Origin: a virus
DNA: 21,233 nt
Virus record (IMG/VR): IMGVR_UViG_3300009155_000321
Coordinates: 1 to 21,233 of that record
Direction: 5' to 3' (one strand)
In this document: piece after piece, positions 4,606 to 12,700 of the stretch
Position numbering within the stretch: the stretch's first letter is position 1
How the letters are laid out: each line of letters opens with the position of its first letter
Position numbers and translations under genes: made by a program
Notes under the pieces: model-generated
The model's database searches: none
Seen by the model: only the letters and a program-made list of their open reading frames with translations
Told to the model about the DNA's origin: nothing

Positions 4606-4851
4606 CTACTTTTTATTTATAATTTTAAATTCCCCTATATCTTTAGCCATGGTTATTACTTGATTAGATTGTAGATTTTGGAGTTCTTTTAAATCATCAA
4701 TATCAAAAGGAATCGGAGATTCATCAATAGTAATGAAGGTATTACTATTCGACATTGTTTTAAGATTTGTGCCTGCCAATCTACTTCCAGAAAGTCTTTG
4801 CATATTAAACCCTAATCTTTGAGAAGTCTCTCTTGTTACTAAAGATGCCAT
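4606..4851 (-). CDS. Small protein downstream of gp41, unknown
   Basis: An 81-residue frame with no recognised domain; it contains Ser/Thr/Asn-rich residues and an acidic segment IPFDIDDLKELQNLQSN. Its start is uncertain. The ATG at 4851 overlaps the helicase gene by 47 nt with AGGA 4 nt upstream. A second ATG at 4803 would begin 1 nt after the helicase stop with AGGG 6 nt upstream, giving 65 residues; such 1-nt gaps are common in this window. The late promoter of the metallopeptidase gene lies inside its last codons. Confidence 0.62.
   Translation of the reverse strand: MASLVTRETSQRLGFNMQRLSGSRLAGTNLKTMSNSNTFITIDESPIPFDIDDLKELQNLQSNQVITMAKDIGEFKIINKK
4614..4621 (-). promoter_or_regulatory. 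T4-type late promoter TATAAATA
   Basis: Exact TATAAATA on the minus strand, 25 nt upstream of the metallopeptidase start codon at 4589. The same spacing is seen for the site at 1818-1825. Confidence 0.75.
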
Positions 4852-6214
4852 CGAATCCTGGATCCGCAGCTTTGTTCTGTCTAGGAGCTTCGTGACGAAT
4901 ACCAGAATCAGAGATACCTTTTTGTGCGGATTGTTCTAGATCATAAAGTTTCATCTTTGCCCTATCAACACCAATAACAAATCTCTTGTTTTGTGTAGGA
5001 TCATTATATCTATTCTTTAATTGCTTAACCATCAACTGATTTAATGCTTCCATTTCTTCTGTAGATATCAAAGCAAACATAAAGTCAACTGTTGCAGGCA
5101 AGCCGAAAGATTCTGAAGTATCTGTAAGTTCAACATCTGTGTTACCATAGCCACCCCTGGTAGTCTGTGTAGCTGATAGAATAGGAACATTCTCTTCAAC
5201 TGCCAAGCCTCGAAGTTCTTCAGCAATAGATTTAATTAGTGTGTAGGAATTAATATTAGCTCCACCCTTGAATCTGGAGCTTGCACAAATATTCAAATAG
5301 TCAATAACAATTAAAGCTGGCTTGAACTGTTTCTTTAGTTGTAATTCATTCAACAAAGATTTAAAATGACCACTATGTGCGCCAGCAGTAGGATATTCTT
5401 TAATGATTAGAGAACCTTCAGTCTTGTTTCTGATTTTTTCAATTCTACTATCAAACAAAGCCTTCGGTAGATCTTTAAGTTGATCCATAGTAATGTTCAT
5501 CAAGTTTGCATCAATACGTTCTGCAATACGTTCTTCTGCCATCTCTAAAGTAATATAAAGAACATTTTTACCTTGCGCTAATACTGATGCTGCAACGTGA
5601 CACATAAACAAAGACTTACCAACACCGGTACCTGCCAAACAGACATTCAATGTCTTATTCGGTATACCACCATTAGTAATTTTGTTGAAATAGTCTAGAT
5701 CAAAAGGTATGCGAGATTCTTGGCGATGATAGAATTCATATCGACTATCTGCGCTTTCAAGATAATCATGTCCAACATTATTGTCGAAGCACACTCCTAA
5801 AGCATCTTGTAAAAGCTGCGGAATGCCATCTTCAGATTGTGCTTTGTCTCTACCATCTATGATTGCGATAGATGCAAGAATAGCATTATAGATTGCTTTG
5901 TCTTTACAGAATTTTTCTGTTTCTTTGTAGAGCCATTCTTTGTTGTGCTCCGTTGCATCAAGGTCATGAATATATTCTACAACCTCTTTATATTGATCTT
6001 CGTTTAATGATTTGTCATTTTGAACAGCGATAACCAAAGCATCCTTACTAGGTATCGCATTATAATCATCTATAAACTTACTGATCTTTTCATAAATTAT
6101 TCTTTCATTGTTATCCAAAAAGTAATCTCGTTTCAAAAACGGAATTACCTTTCGCATAAACTCATCGTCATTCGCCAGATTCTGGAGAATTACCTTTTCT
6201 ATTTTCGTAGTCAT
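4805..6214 (-). CDS. 41: Replicative DNA helicase, DnaB family (T4 gp41-like)
   Basis: This 469-residue protein is the hexameric 5'-3' helicase that unwinds the lagging-strand template. The N-terminal segment (IEKVILQNL..., FMRKVIPFLKRDYF) aligns with the start of T4 gp41. The RecA-like core shows Walker A GTGVGKS (195-201), the catalytic-glutamate segment ITLEM (221-225), Walker B LIVIDYL (301-307), the SATQTTR loop (347-353) and the arginine-finger stretch LKNRYNDP (399-406). T4 gp41 is 475 residues, so the length is normal. The start overlaps the preceding small gene by 47 nt. It follows uvsX and that small gene on the same strand and is probably cotranscribed from 7587. No gp61 primase or gp59 loader is seen in this window. 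Confidence 0.96.
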   Translation of the reverse strand: MTTKIEKVILQNLANDDEFMRKVIPFLKRDYFLDNNERIIYEKISKFIDDYNAIPSKDALVIAVQNDKSLNEDQYKEVVEYIHDLDATEHNKEWLYKETEKFCKDKAIYNAILASIAIIDGRDKAQSEDGIPQLLQDALGVCFDNNVGHDYLESADSRYEFYHRQESRIPFDLDYFNKITNGGIPNKTLNVCLAGTGVGKSLFMCHVAASVLAQGKNVLYITLEMAEERIAERIDANLMNITMDQLKDLPKALFDSRIEKIRNKTEGSLIIKEYPTAGAHSGHFKSLLNELQLKKQFKPALIVIDYLNICASSRFKGGANINSYTLIKSIAEELRGLAVEENVPILSATQTTRGGYGNTDVELTDTSESFGLPATVDFMFALISTEEMEALNQLMVKQLKNRYNDPTQNKRFVIGVDRAKMKLYDLEQSAQKGISDSGIRHEAPRQNKAADPGFDGIFSNKRDFSKIRV

Positions 6215-6470
6215 CTAATGCCTTTTGCAGAATGTCTTTTATAATAAAACTAATCACTTCATTAAACTCATCACCAGCGACATCTTCAACGACCATTCCA
6301 TCTGGTGCCGATAGAATAGTATAATCTAATTCTAAAGATTGGCTACCATCATTCTCATCCAATTCATTAATGGAGAATGTAGTGTTTTCAAACTTGCCGT
6401 CTAGGATCTTGACGCCCCAAACTTCTTTTTCATCGTTTCTAATTACCCATGGTTCATAATTCACTTGCAT
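6168..6470 (-). CDS. Conserved small protein between uvsX and gp41
   Basis: A 100-residue acidic protein (MQVNYEPWVIRND...) of unknown function. Its N-terminal half looks beta-rich (WGVKILDGKFENTTFSINEL) and its C-terminal half helical. The ATG at 6470 is preferred because AGGAG stands 7 nt upstream inside the end of uvsX; a TTG two codons earlier is the only alternative. It overlaps uvsX by 17 nt and the helicase gene by 47 nt. A small ORF at this place is, as far as I recall, common in cyanophage relatives. Inference: an accessory of recombination or helicase loading. Confidence 0.75.
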   Translation of the reverse strand: MQVNYEPWVIRNDEKEVWGVKILDGKFENTTFSINELDENDGSQSLELDYTILSAPDGMVVEDVAGDEFNEVISFIIKDILQKALDDYENRKGNSPESGE

Positions 6471-7533
6471 GCTCAAACTCCTCTTCTATTGAACCTCCAG
6501 ACATCTCAGTACCCACCATATCAATTGACGCTACTTTATACTGACCTTCAATATATTCGCGGAATTGTTTAGCTGAAATAATAGGCATCCAGAACTCTTT
6601 TGTGTATGTATCTTTGATACGATATTTCTTATCCTCGACTACGCCTGTCTCGGGATCTACTTTGGAATACCATCCATTAGATGGCTTAACAACAAACTTA
6701 CCTTCAAGCGCAACATCAAGCAATCCTGACCATGTACTAATACCACCTTCAAATGTTACCTCAACAGGTATCTTAGACTTCTCACGAACAAAGCGAGACT
6801 TTTCCACGTTCATAATAAAATTATATCCAACAACATCTGCGCCATTTTTTTCTTGTTGGCGACCAATAATAAAGATATTGTCTGCAGAATAATAAATGCC
6901 TGTACCACCAGATACAATCTGTTTAGGATACAAACCAATTTCTGCATAGGTATGATTAACAACGACCATTGGAATATCTTTAATATTCAAATGAGGCGTA
7001 ACCATTCTAAACAAAGATTTCATTTGCTTTGCTCTGGTCATGTCCGCAACAGACTTGCCTTCTAAAGCATCATCAACTTCTTTCTTAGAAGCAAGGTTGC
7101 CTACAGAATCAATTACAATTATGATATGATCACCTCGCTCAATCTGATTAATTTGAGACATGATGTCAAATTTTAATTGTTCAATATCTGTTATAGGTGT
7201 ATGAAGTACTCGACCGGTATCGATCCCGAAACTATCAAAGTAAGACTGAGGACTGCCGAACTCAGAGTCATAAAATAAAACCATAGCATCTTCATATTTG
7301 TCCAAGTAAGATTTAGCAAGCAATAATGAAAACGCTGTCTTAAAGTGTTTAGATGGACCTGCAAATACAGTTAGTCCAGGAATCAATCCTCCATCTAAAC
7401 TACCAGACAGCGCAACGTTAATCATAGGAACAGAAGTCTGAATCATATCTTTCTTGTTAAAGAATTTAGATTTATTCATGACCTCAGTTTCTTTGATTGT
7501 AGAATTTTTCTTCAATTTGTCAAGTAACGACAT
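6454..7533 (-). CDS. uvsX: UvsX RecA-like recombinase
   Basis: The 359-residue strand-exchange ATPase coats single-stranded DNA and drives recombination-dependent replication and repair. The match to T4 UvsX is extensive: the PMINVALSG segment, Walker A GPSKHFKT (59-66), YDSEFG (88-93) with the likely catalytic E91, Walker B IIIVID (137-142), NLASKKE and DMTRAKQMKSLFR, then FVVKPSNGWYSKV near the C-terminus. T4 UvsX has about 390 residues; the acidic tail is shorter here. AAGGAG lies 6 nt before the ATG, and a sigma70-like promoter lies directly upstream at 7559-7587. The gene leads the uvsX, 100-residue gene, gp41 group. Confidence 0.97.
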   Translation of the reverse strand: MSLLDKLKKNSTIKETEVMNKSKFFNKKDMIQTSVPMINVALSGSLDGGLIPGLTVFAGPSKHFKTAFSLLLAKSYLDKYEDAMVLFYDSEFGSPQSYFDSFGIDTGRVLHTPITDIEQLKFDIMSQINQIERGDHIIIVIDSVGNLASKKEVDDALEGKSVADMTRAKQMKSLFRMVTPHLNIKDIPMVVVNHTYAEIGLYPKQIVSGGTGIYYSADNIFIIGRQQEKNGADVVGYNFIMNVEKSRFVREKSKIPVEVTFEGGISTWSGLLDVALEGKFVVKPSNGWYSKVDPETGVVEDKKYRIKDTYTKEFWMPIISAKQFREYIEGQYKVASIDMVGTEMSGGSIEEEFEHASEL

Positions 7534-7558
7534 AATAACTCCTTAAGTATATTTCAAT

Positions 7559-7587
7559 ATTATATAGCATAATGCAATTTTAGTCTA
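7559..7587 (-). promoter_or_regulatory. Sigma70-like promoter for uvsX
   Basis: Minus strand TAGACT (7587-7582), 17-nt spacer and TATAAT (7564-7559). The -35 matches consensus at four of six bases and overlaps the stop codon of the nuclease gene. The extended ATGC element of the other promoters is absent. Confidence 0.65.
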
Positions 7588-8397
7588 GTCATCTTTGCCG
7601 CATTTTGCTCTTTTGTCTTTGGTTAGTTTACCAAAGTCTACTTTCCATTCAGAACCTGGCGCCAATTCTTTGCCCGTTTTCGGTACATAGAATGTAATAC
7701 CTGATTCTTTTTCTACATCAACAACACGTACACGATACTTTGTTAAGTCATTTCCTAAATTAGGATATGGTGCAACGTGAGGAAACATCCATGCTGCGTA
7801 TTCATTTGTTTTCTGATTGATTACGATTTTATAAAATTTGTGTGGGACAACTACACCCGAACCAATCTTTTTATCTTGGTCATTATAGATGCCTCCGCCA
7901 AAAATTGTATATGGTGTATTAGATTGAACTGTCCAACCACGTACACTTGTTTCTAACAATTTCCAAATACCTCTGTTCAATGAGCCGGCTTGAGGAACCA
8001 TATTAGTCATCAGAAAACTTTCAAATTCAACTTGAACATCCCATGATAAATCTCCGTCGGGAGATACGTGACCTTTGTCATATCCGGTACCTGCATAGTC
8101 GCCAGGTACTGCTCCGCCTTTAACGGATTGATCTGCAGCAAAAGCATTTGTTCTTGCAACACATCCTAGTGCATTTTGTGGAAGTAATGTATATGCTACA
8201 TATGCAGGGATCTTTGCAGGTGCATCATATGCTACAAGATAGCCCTGTCGACAAATATAATTTAGTACTTTTTTAGTATCAGCCAAACCATATGGTGAAT
8301 GGGATTGACATTGTTGAGCGGGTAGAGGTTGTCTCTGATCCCAAGCTTGTGCAGATAAACCTGCAAACATTGCTAACGCAATTAATAATTTTTTCAT
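7585..8397 (-). CDS. Secreted non-specific DNA/RNA endonuclease (beta-beta-alpha metal type)
   Basis: A 270-residue nuclease of the NucA/EndoG family, which cuts DNA and RNA without sequence preference using Mg2+. The active-site motif DKGH (107-110; usual DRGH) carries the catalytic H110. TNMVPQ (131-136) and N141-x-G-x-W follow as in the family's metal-binding helix. The first 18 residues (MKKLLIALAMFAGLSAQA) are a clear signal peptide, so the product should go to the periplasm or outside the cell. The ATG overlaps the polymerase stop in an ATGA, indicating coupled translation. A periplasmic nuclease might degrade competing DNA or released nucleic acid for salvage; this is inference. Confidence 0.92.
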   Translation of the reverse strand: MKKLLIALAMFAGLSAQAWDQRQPLPAQQCQSHSPYGLADTKKVLNYICRQGYLVAYDAPAKIPAYVAYTLLPQNALGCVARTNAFAADQSVKGGAVPGDYAGTGYDKGHVSPDGDLSWDVQVEFESFLMTNMVPQAGSLNRGIWKLLETSVRGWTVQSNTPYTIFGGGIYNDQDKKIGSGVVVPHKFYKIVINQKTNEYAAWMFPHVAPYPNLGNDLTKYRVRVVDVEKESGITFYVPKTGKELAPGSEWKVDFGKLTKDKRAKCGKDD

Positions 8398-10895
8398 CCG
8401 AATAATCCTTCTAATGTTGCCTGTGGTTTAGCAGACCAACCGATACCGTGTAATATTGTATTCATAGGTTCTAGAAAAGATTTATCAAACATAGTCTCAT
8501 AATCTATAAACTTTAGTAGATCTAATTCAAGAGGTATTACAGTATTGAATGCTATACAATTTTCGCCGATAGTATTTGGTTCTTTTAAATAAACGAACTT
8601 GATCTTATCGCCCTCTTTAATTTGCTCATATTTTTTATCTAAGCCATGTTTCTTAGTATAGAAATTATAAAGCAAGGCTCCTCTGACATGCATCGGAGTT
8701 CCTCCCTTATATATATTAGCCTTGTCTGTATACTTATCTATACCATTAACGCCTCGAGGAAATGAGATGTCTTCTGGTTTTAATTTCCTATACTCAGTCT
8801 CAAAGTCCATGATATACTTTTGAAGACTATCTTGGTCCGAAGTCAAAACCATTTTAACAGCTTTTCGCAAACCTTCTCTGATTGGTTCGGGTGTAGATGA
8901 TCTGACGATTTCTAATCCCATGACCTTTAGTTTAGGTTCGGCGTATTTAACACCTTCGTTGTTTAATACATTTAACGCATATCGTTTCTTAGCAACCCAC
9001 ACACCTGTCTCCGCGATTGCTTCTCGCTTGAATGAAATTTTATTATCGAAAGCATTAGTGTATTCAGAAATTTCTCCACATACCTTGTTCAATACTTCCT
9101 GAATTTTAGTCTCGCAAATTTGATCTAGTATGTCTACAATTTTTTCTGGTTCTTTACCTTTGTAGAATTTTTCTACAAGAGGAGCAAGGGTAACATAACA
9201 AGAATCAGTATCAGAATAAAATGAATACTCAAAATCTTTTGTGCCACATACCTTATTCAAATAATCATTTAATGCTACGCCTACTTTCTGAATAATATAC
9301 TGACCTGTTAGAGTAATACCTTCAGCAACTCGGTCATCATAAAATCTAAAGAACTCATTTGCCATTGCGCCAAATAAAGAATTCATCTGAATCTTACGAG
9401 CCATCTGAAAATTATTATACTTAGATATTTCTTTTAACCAGATTTTATCTTTTGTTTCTTCATACTTTGCCTGAGCAGACAACATCAAATTCTTATACTG
9501 TTTTCTATCATCAAATAACTTTTGAACGATCTCAGGAAATATACCTTGCTTGTCATTGGTATAGCATACGCCATTAGATGCCATGCAAATATTCTTTTCT
9601 GCTAAGTCCGAAGTATTAACTTTGTTCTCAAGCAAATCACTGACCTTAATATCCAAATAACTTTTTTCTATCGCCATTGTTTCTGGAGACATATTATACT
9701 GCATAATGATTGAAGGATACAGACTTGTTGCATCAAAAGAAACAACCCAATCATATTTGCCAGGTCTCGGAGTCTGTACATACGCTCCTGCAATTTGTCT
9801 GCCCTGATTACGCTGATTCTGATGAACCATAATATTTTTCTTAAGCAGTTGATTATATAGAATACAATCCCAAGTTCTTACTGCTGAGAAAATATCTACA
9901 TAGTTACATTTCGCATCATATGCCATTGTTAGAATCAACTCAATAAGTTTCATCTTTTCTTCCAGCTCGTCTACCAGTTCACAATCAATTACGTTATAAC
10001 GAACAAACTTTTGCCAATCACCTTTCCAAAATTCATTGAACGATGAAAACTCATCATAGTTCAATTTTTCTTTGCCGAGTTCTACTTTAGCAATATGATC
10101 CAACTTATATGATTCCTGATTACCATAAGTAAACTTCTTATAAAGATCAAGATAGTCTAGAATAGCAATACCCATTACATTGAATGAAATATTCTCTTTC
10201 TTAAATTTAAGTATGTTCTTTTCTTCAACAACCTTCCAAGGAGAAAATTTCTTCAAAGCATCTTCGCCTAGAATTTTGGTGATACGATTACATAGATATG
10301 GGATGTCAAAGAACTCCACGTTCCAACCTGTAATGATATGAGGATAATCTTCTGAGATATATTCCAAGAATTGTTTCAACAGATCCACTTCATCTTTACA
10401 TTGAACATAAGTGTGATTTGCTTGTTCTGGCTTGAAGGGAAACAATCCAAAAGACACAATCTGTTTACTCACGAAATCTCTAGTGGTAATAATCAATACT
10501 TTTTCTTGAGGATTCGCAATGTCAGGGAATCCATTTTCTGCAGATGTCTCAATATCCAATGTCCAAATCTTTAATTGAGACATATCAAATTCTACTTCTG
10601 CAGGCCATTGCTGAGAAATATATTGATATCCATAATTTGTATTTCCGTAGATTTCGAATCCCTCTACTTCCTTATACATTTTAACATATTCTTTGGCATC
10701 ATTGATACTTTCGAATTTGATCTCTGCAAGAGGTTTACCATAAAGAGATTTTGCAGTTGCTTTATCCCTGTTCATAGTTGTTGGTACAAATAATGACGGT
10801 TTAAACGGTATTCTATCTTGTACAGCGTGGCCGTTATTCAAACCTCTAACCAAAATATTGTTGCCGTACTGATTGACGCTTGTGTAAAACTTCAT
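8394..10895 (-). CDS. 43: DNA polymerase, family B (T4 gp43-like)
   Basis: This 833-residue polymerase replicates the phage genome. Proofreading exonuclease motifs: DIET (114-117), NVEFFD (192-197) and Y300-x3-D304. Polymerase motifs: A, DATSLYPSII (388-397); B, KIQMNSLFGA (501-510); C, YSDTDS (560-565) with D562 and D564; and KKRY (636-639). The C-terminal ATLEGLFG resembles the hydrophobic tail by which gp43 binds the gp45 clamp. T4 gp43 has 898 residues, so this is a compact form, intact as read. AAGGG precedes the ATG and a promoter lies at 10929-10957. The nuclease gene follows with a 4-nt overlap. Confidence 0.98.
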   Translation of the reverse strand: MKFYTSVNQYGNNILVRGLNNGHAVQDRIPFKPSLFVPTTMNRDKATAKSLYGKPLAEIKFESINDAKEYVKMYKEVEGFEIYGNTNYGYQYISQQWPAEVEFDMSQLKIWTLDIETSAENGFPDIANPQEKVLIITTRDFVSKQIVSFGLFPFKPEQANHTYVQCKDEVDLLKQFLEYISEDYPHIITGWNVEFFDIPYLCNRITKILGEDALKKFSPWKVVEEKNILKFKKENISFNVMGIAILDYLDLYKKFTYGNQESYKLDHIAKVELGKEKLNYDEFSSFNEFWKGDWQKFVRYNVIDCELVDELEEKMKLIELILTMAYDAKCNYVDIFSAVRTWDCILYNQLLKKNIMVHQNQRNQGRQIAGAYVQTPRPGKYDWVVSFDATSLYPSIIMQYNMSPETMAIEKSYLDIKVSDLLENKVNTSDLAEKNICMASNGVCYTNDKQGIFPEIVQKLFDDRKQYKNLMLSAQAKYEETKDKIWLKEISKYNNFQMARKIQMNSLFGAMANEFFRFYDDRVAEGITLTGQYIIQKVGVALNDYLNKVCGTKDFEYSFYSDTDSCYVTLAPLVEKFYKGKEPEKIVDILDQICETKIQEVLNKVCGEISEYTNAFDNKISFKREAIAETGVWVAKKRYALNVLNNEGVKYAEPKLKVMGLEIVRSSTPEPIREGLRKAVKMVLTSDQDSLQKYIMDFETEYRKLKPEDISFPRGVNGIDKYTDKANIYKGGTPMHVRGALLYNFYTKKHGLDKKYEQIKEGDKIKFVYLKEPNTIGENCIAFNTVIPLELDLLKFIDYETMFDKSFLEPMNTILHGIGWSAKPQATLEGLFG

Positions 10896-10911
10896 TGTAA
10901 AACCCTTAGGA

Positions 10912-10919
10912 TATAAATA
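10912..10919 (+). promoter_or_regulatory. T4-type late promoter for the plus-strand operon
   Basis: Exact TATAAATA on the plus strand, 57 nt upstream of the ATG at 10976. It stands inside the divergent 80-nt spacer between gp43 and the membrane-protein operon. Confidence 0.65.
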
Positions 10920-10928
10920 TTAGTATTA

Positions 10929-10957
10929 ATTATATTATATAAGCCGTTGAAAGTCAA
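10929..10957 (-). promoter_or_regulatory. Sigma70-like promoter for gp43
   Basis: Minus strand TTGACT (10957-10952), 17-nt spacer, TATAAT (10934-10929). A second TATAAT overlaps at 10939-10934. It lies about 35 nt upstream of the gp43 ATG. Confidence 0.75.
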
Positions 10958-10975
10958 TATAATAAGGAGAAAAAG

Positions 10976-11521
10976 ATGGCTGAACAAACAAAACCCCTAT
11001 CTAGAAGCGAACGAGAAGCTCTAATTAAAGATAAAGCTGGATGGGTAATTACTGTACTTGCTGCATTCTTAGCTATCAACACATTAATGGGCGGTAGTAA
11101 TAGTAGTAAAATTCTTAATAACACCATAGAAGCAAACAATACATGGGCTTTCTATCAAGCCAAATCCATCAAGCAAACTTTAACTGAAATGCGATACGAC
11201 GATGCAGTATCTGCAAATAAAGTAAAGCGAGCAGGGGAATTAAAATCTAAAATGGATAGATATGAATCCGATCCTGCAACAGGAGAGGGTAAAAAGGAAC
11301 TAATGGCCAAAGCTCGTAAGCTTGAAGAAGATCGAGCAGTAGCTAAATCTAGAAGTCCTTGGTATACATACTCGGGCAGTCTCTTCCAAATTGCTATTGT
11401 CTTGTTAACAGCAAGTATTTTAGCAGTTAACATGAGATTGTATTGGGCCAGCATTGGCGTAGGATTAATTGCATTTATATCTATGTCTCAAGCGATTTGG
11501 TTATGGATACCGTTTATGTAA
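10976..11521 (+). CDS. DUF4337-like membrane protein, first gene of late operon
   Basis: A 181-residue protein with three predicted membrane segments (about 23-39, 134-152 and 156-178) and a charged, helical middle part. The stretch ANNTWAFYQAKSIKQTL (53-69) after the first membrane segment is the hallmark of DUF4337, a family of bacterial and phage membrane proteins of unknown function. AAGGAG stands 5-6 nt before the ATG. It is the first of four tightly linked membrane-protein genes on the plus strand, opposite to everything else here, behind a late promoter. A role in the envelope, such as lysis timing, superinfection exclusion or a channel, is conceivable but not shown by the sequence. 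Confidence 0.82.
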   Translation: MAEQTKPLSRSEREALIKDKAGWVITVLAAFLAINTLMGGSNSSKILNNTIEANNTWAFYQAKSIKQTLTEMRYDDAVSANKVKRAGELKSKMDRYESDPATGEGKKELMAKARKLEEDRAVAKSRSPWYTYSGSLFQIAIVLLTASILAVNMRLYWASIGVGLIAFISMSQAIWLWIPFM

Positions 11522-11524
11522 CAA

Positions 11525-12367
11525 GTGGATCCGTTTACACTCTTTGCGTTAGCCAACGGGGCAGTTGCGGCTGTTAAGAAGGGTTGCCAACTATATAAAG
11601 ACATCAAAGGTGCTGCCGGCGAAGTCAAAGCGGTCTTAAAAGATCTTGACGATCAATTCAATAAAGCACATCCTCCAGACAAGCCTGCCTCACCTGCGGC
11701 TGTAAAGCAATTAGCAGAAGAAAAAGCTCGTGTTAAAGAATTAAATAAAAAGAGCGAAGACACAACTAACATATATGTAGAGATAGGTGATTACTTAGGC
11801 CAATACTATGATGCTTATTTCAAATGCCTAGCTGTACTTGAAGAAGAGGAAAGACGCAGCAAGACTGAAGTATATTCCGGTGATGCAAGTTTAGCTAAAC
11901 GCGCCCTACAAAGAGTTCTAATGAAAAAACAATTAGAACAAATGGGCACAGAACTTCGCGAATTGATGATATACCAAAGTCCTCCAGAACTTGGCGCATT
12001 GTATACTGAAGTTGAATCAATGACCAAAGAGTTAGGTGCTCAACAAAAAATTCTTATTGCTAAACAAATGCAAGCAGAAGCATTTAAAGCTAAGCAACGT
12101 AAAGAACGAATGGCAAAATATCAATTTGAATTTGCTCTAGGTATCGGCGCTCTTACAGTAATGCTTTTTATGGGAGGCGTATTTATGTATATTGCATACG
12201 ACGCACAGACCCGTTGGGGCAACTATATTAACAGACCAAATAATTTTCGAGAACAAGAACAAGCTATAAGAAAACAAGAATGGTTTGAGCGTCAAAAGAA
12301 AATACAAGAATACGAAGAGTTTTTAAAAGCAAAACGAAGACGGGAAGAACAACAAAATGAAACCTGA
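11525..12367 (+). CDS. Coiled-coil single-pass membrane protein, unknown
   Basis: A 280-residue protein starting with GTG 3 nt after the previous stop, with no clear ribosome site of its own, so translation is probably coupled. The N-terminus (MDPFTLFALANGAVAAVKKG) is amphipathic and is followed by long charged helices rich in Lys/Glu (about 55-200, with a KHPP-like AHPPDKPASP linker at 48-57). One membrane segment lies at about 204-225, and a very basic, glutamine-rich C-terminal helix follows. I know similar hypothetical proteins from marine T4-like phages, but no function. The coiled-coil plus single membrane anchor suggests oligomers at the inner membrane. Confidence 0.78.
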   Translation: MDPFTLFALANGAVAAVKKGCQLYKDIKGAAGEVKAVLKDLDDQFNKAHPPDKPASPAAVKQLAEEKARVKELNKKSEDTTNIYVEIGDYLGQYYDAYFKCLAVLEEEERRSKTEVYSGDASLAKRALQRVLMKKQLEQMGTELRELMIYQSPPELGALYTEVESMTKELGAQQKILIAKQMQAEAFKAKQRKERMAKYQFEFALGIGALTVMLFMGGVFMYIAYDAQTRWGNYINRPNNFREQEQAIRKQEWFERQKKIQEYEEFLKAKRRREEQQNET

Positions 12368-12698
12368 AACTGAAACATTAATTTTGGTTATTGGTTCTTT
12401 ATTTGGATTCTTTTTAATACCCACAATGCTAATAGTATTGCATGCATATTTGCTTGCTATACTTTTTATTGGGCTAATGATATCTACAATCGGGTTAACC
12501 ATCTATTATGGTTATATTGAATTGTTACCGATAGTAAGAAAAAAACATTTACATGATCAAGAAATCGAAGATAGGTTTCACGGAGACCCTAATAAGATTA
12601 AATTCTATAAAGGGTTTATGAATTTTTTTGCAGGTAATCTAGATCAAAAAGGACTACAACATTGGTTTGAAAATCATCCAACAAAACTCAAAAAATAA
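12357..12698 (+). CDS. Two-pass membrane protein, third gene of late operon
   Basis: A 113-residue protein with two adjacent membrane segments (about 8-30 and 32-54) and a 58-residue basic, soluble tail (RKKHLHDQEIEDRFHG..., ending HPTKLKK). Its ATG overlaps the end of the 280-residue gene by 11 nt. No family is recognised. The next small gene begins 2 nt after its stop. The arrangement implies that the four proteins are made together and perhaps form one complex. Confidence 0.75.
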   Translation: MKPETETLILVIGSLFGFFLIPTMLIVLHAYLLAILFIGLMISTIGLTIYYGYIELLPIVRKKHLHDQEIEDRFHGDPNKIKFYKGFMNFFAGNLDQKGLQHWFENHPTKLKK

Positions 12699-12700
12699 AA

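Noticed and set aside
10958-10963. Plus-strand TATAAT just before the late operon
   Set aside because: A start about 7 nt downstream would remove the ribosome site of the 10976 gene, and there is no -35 box at the right distance.
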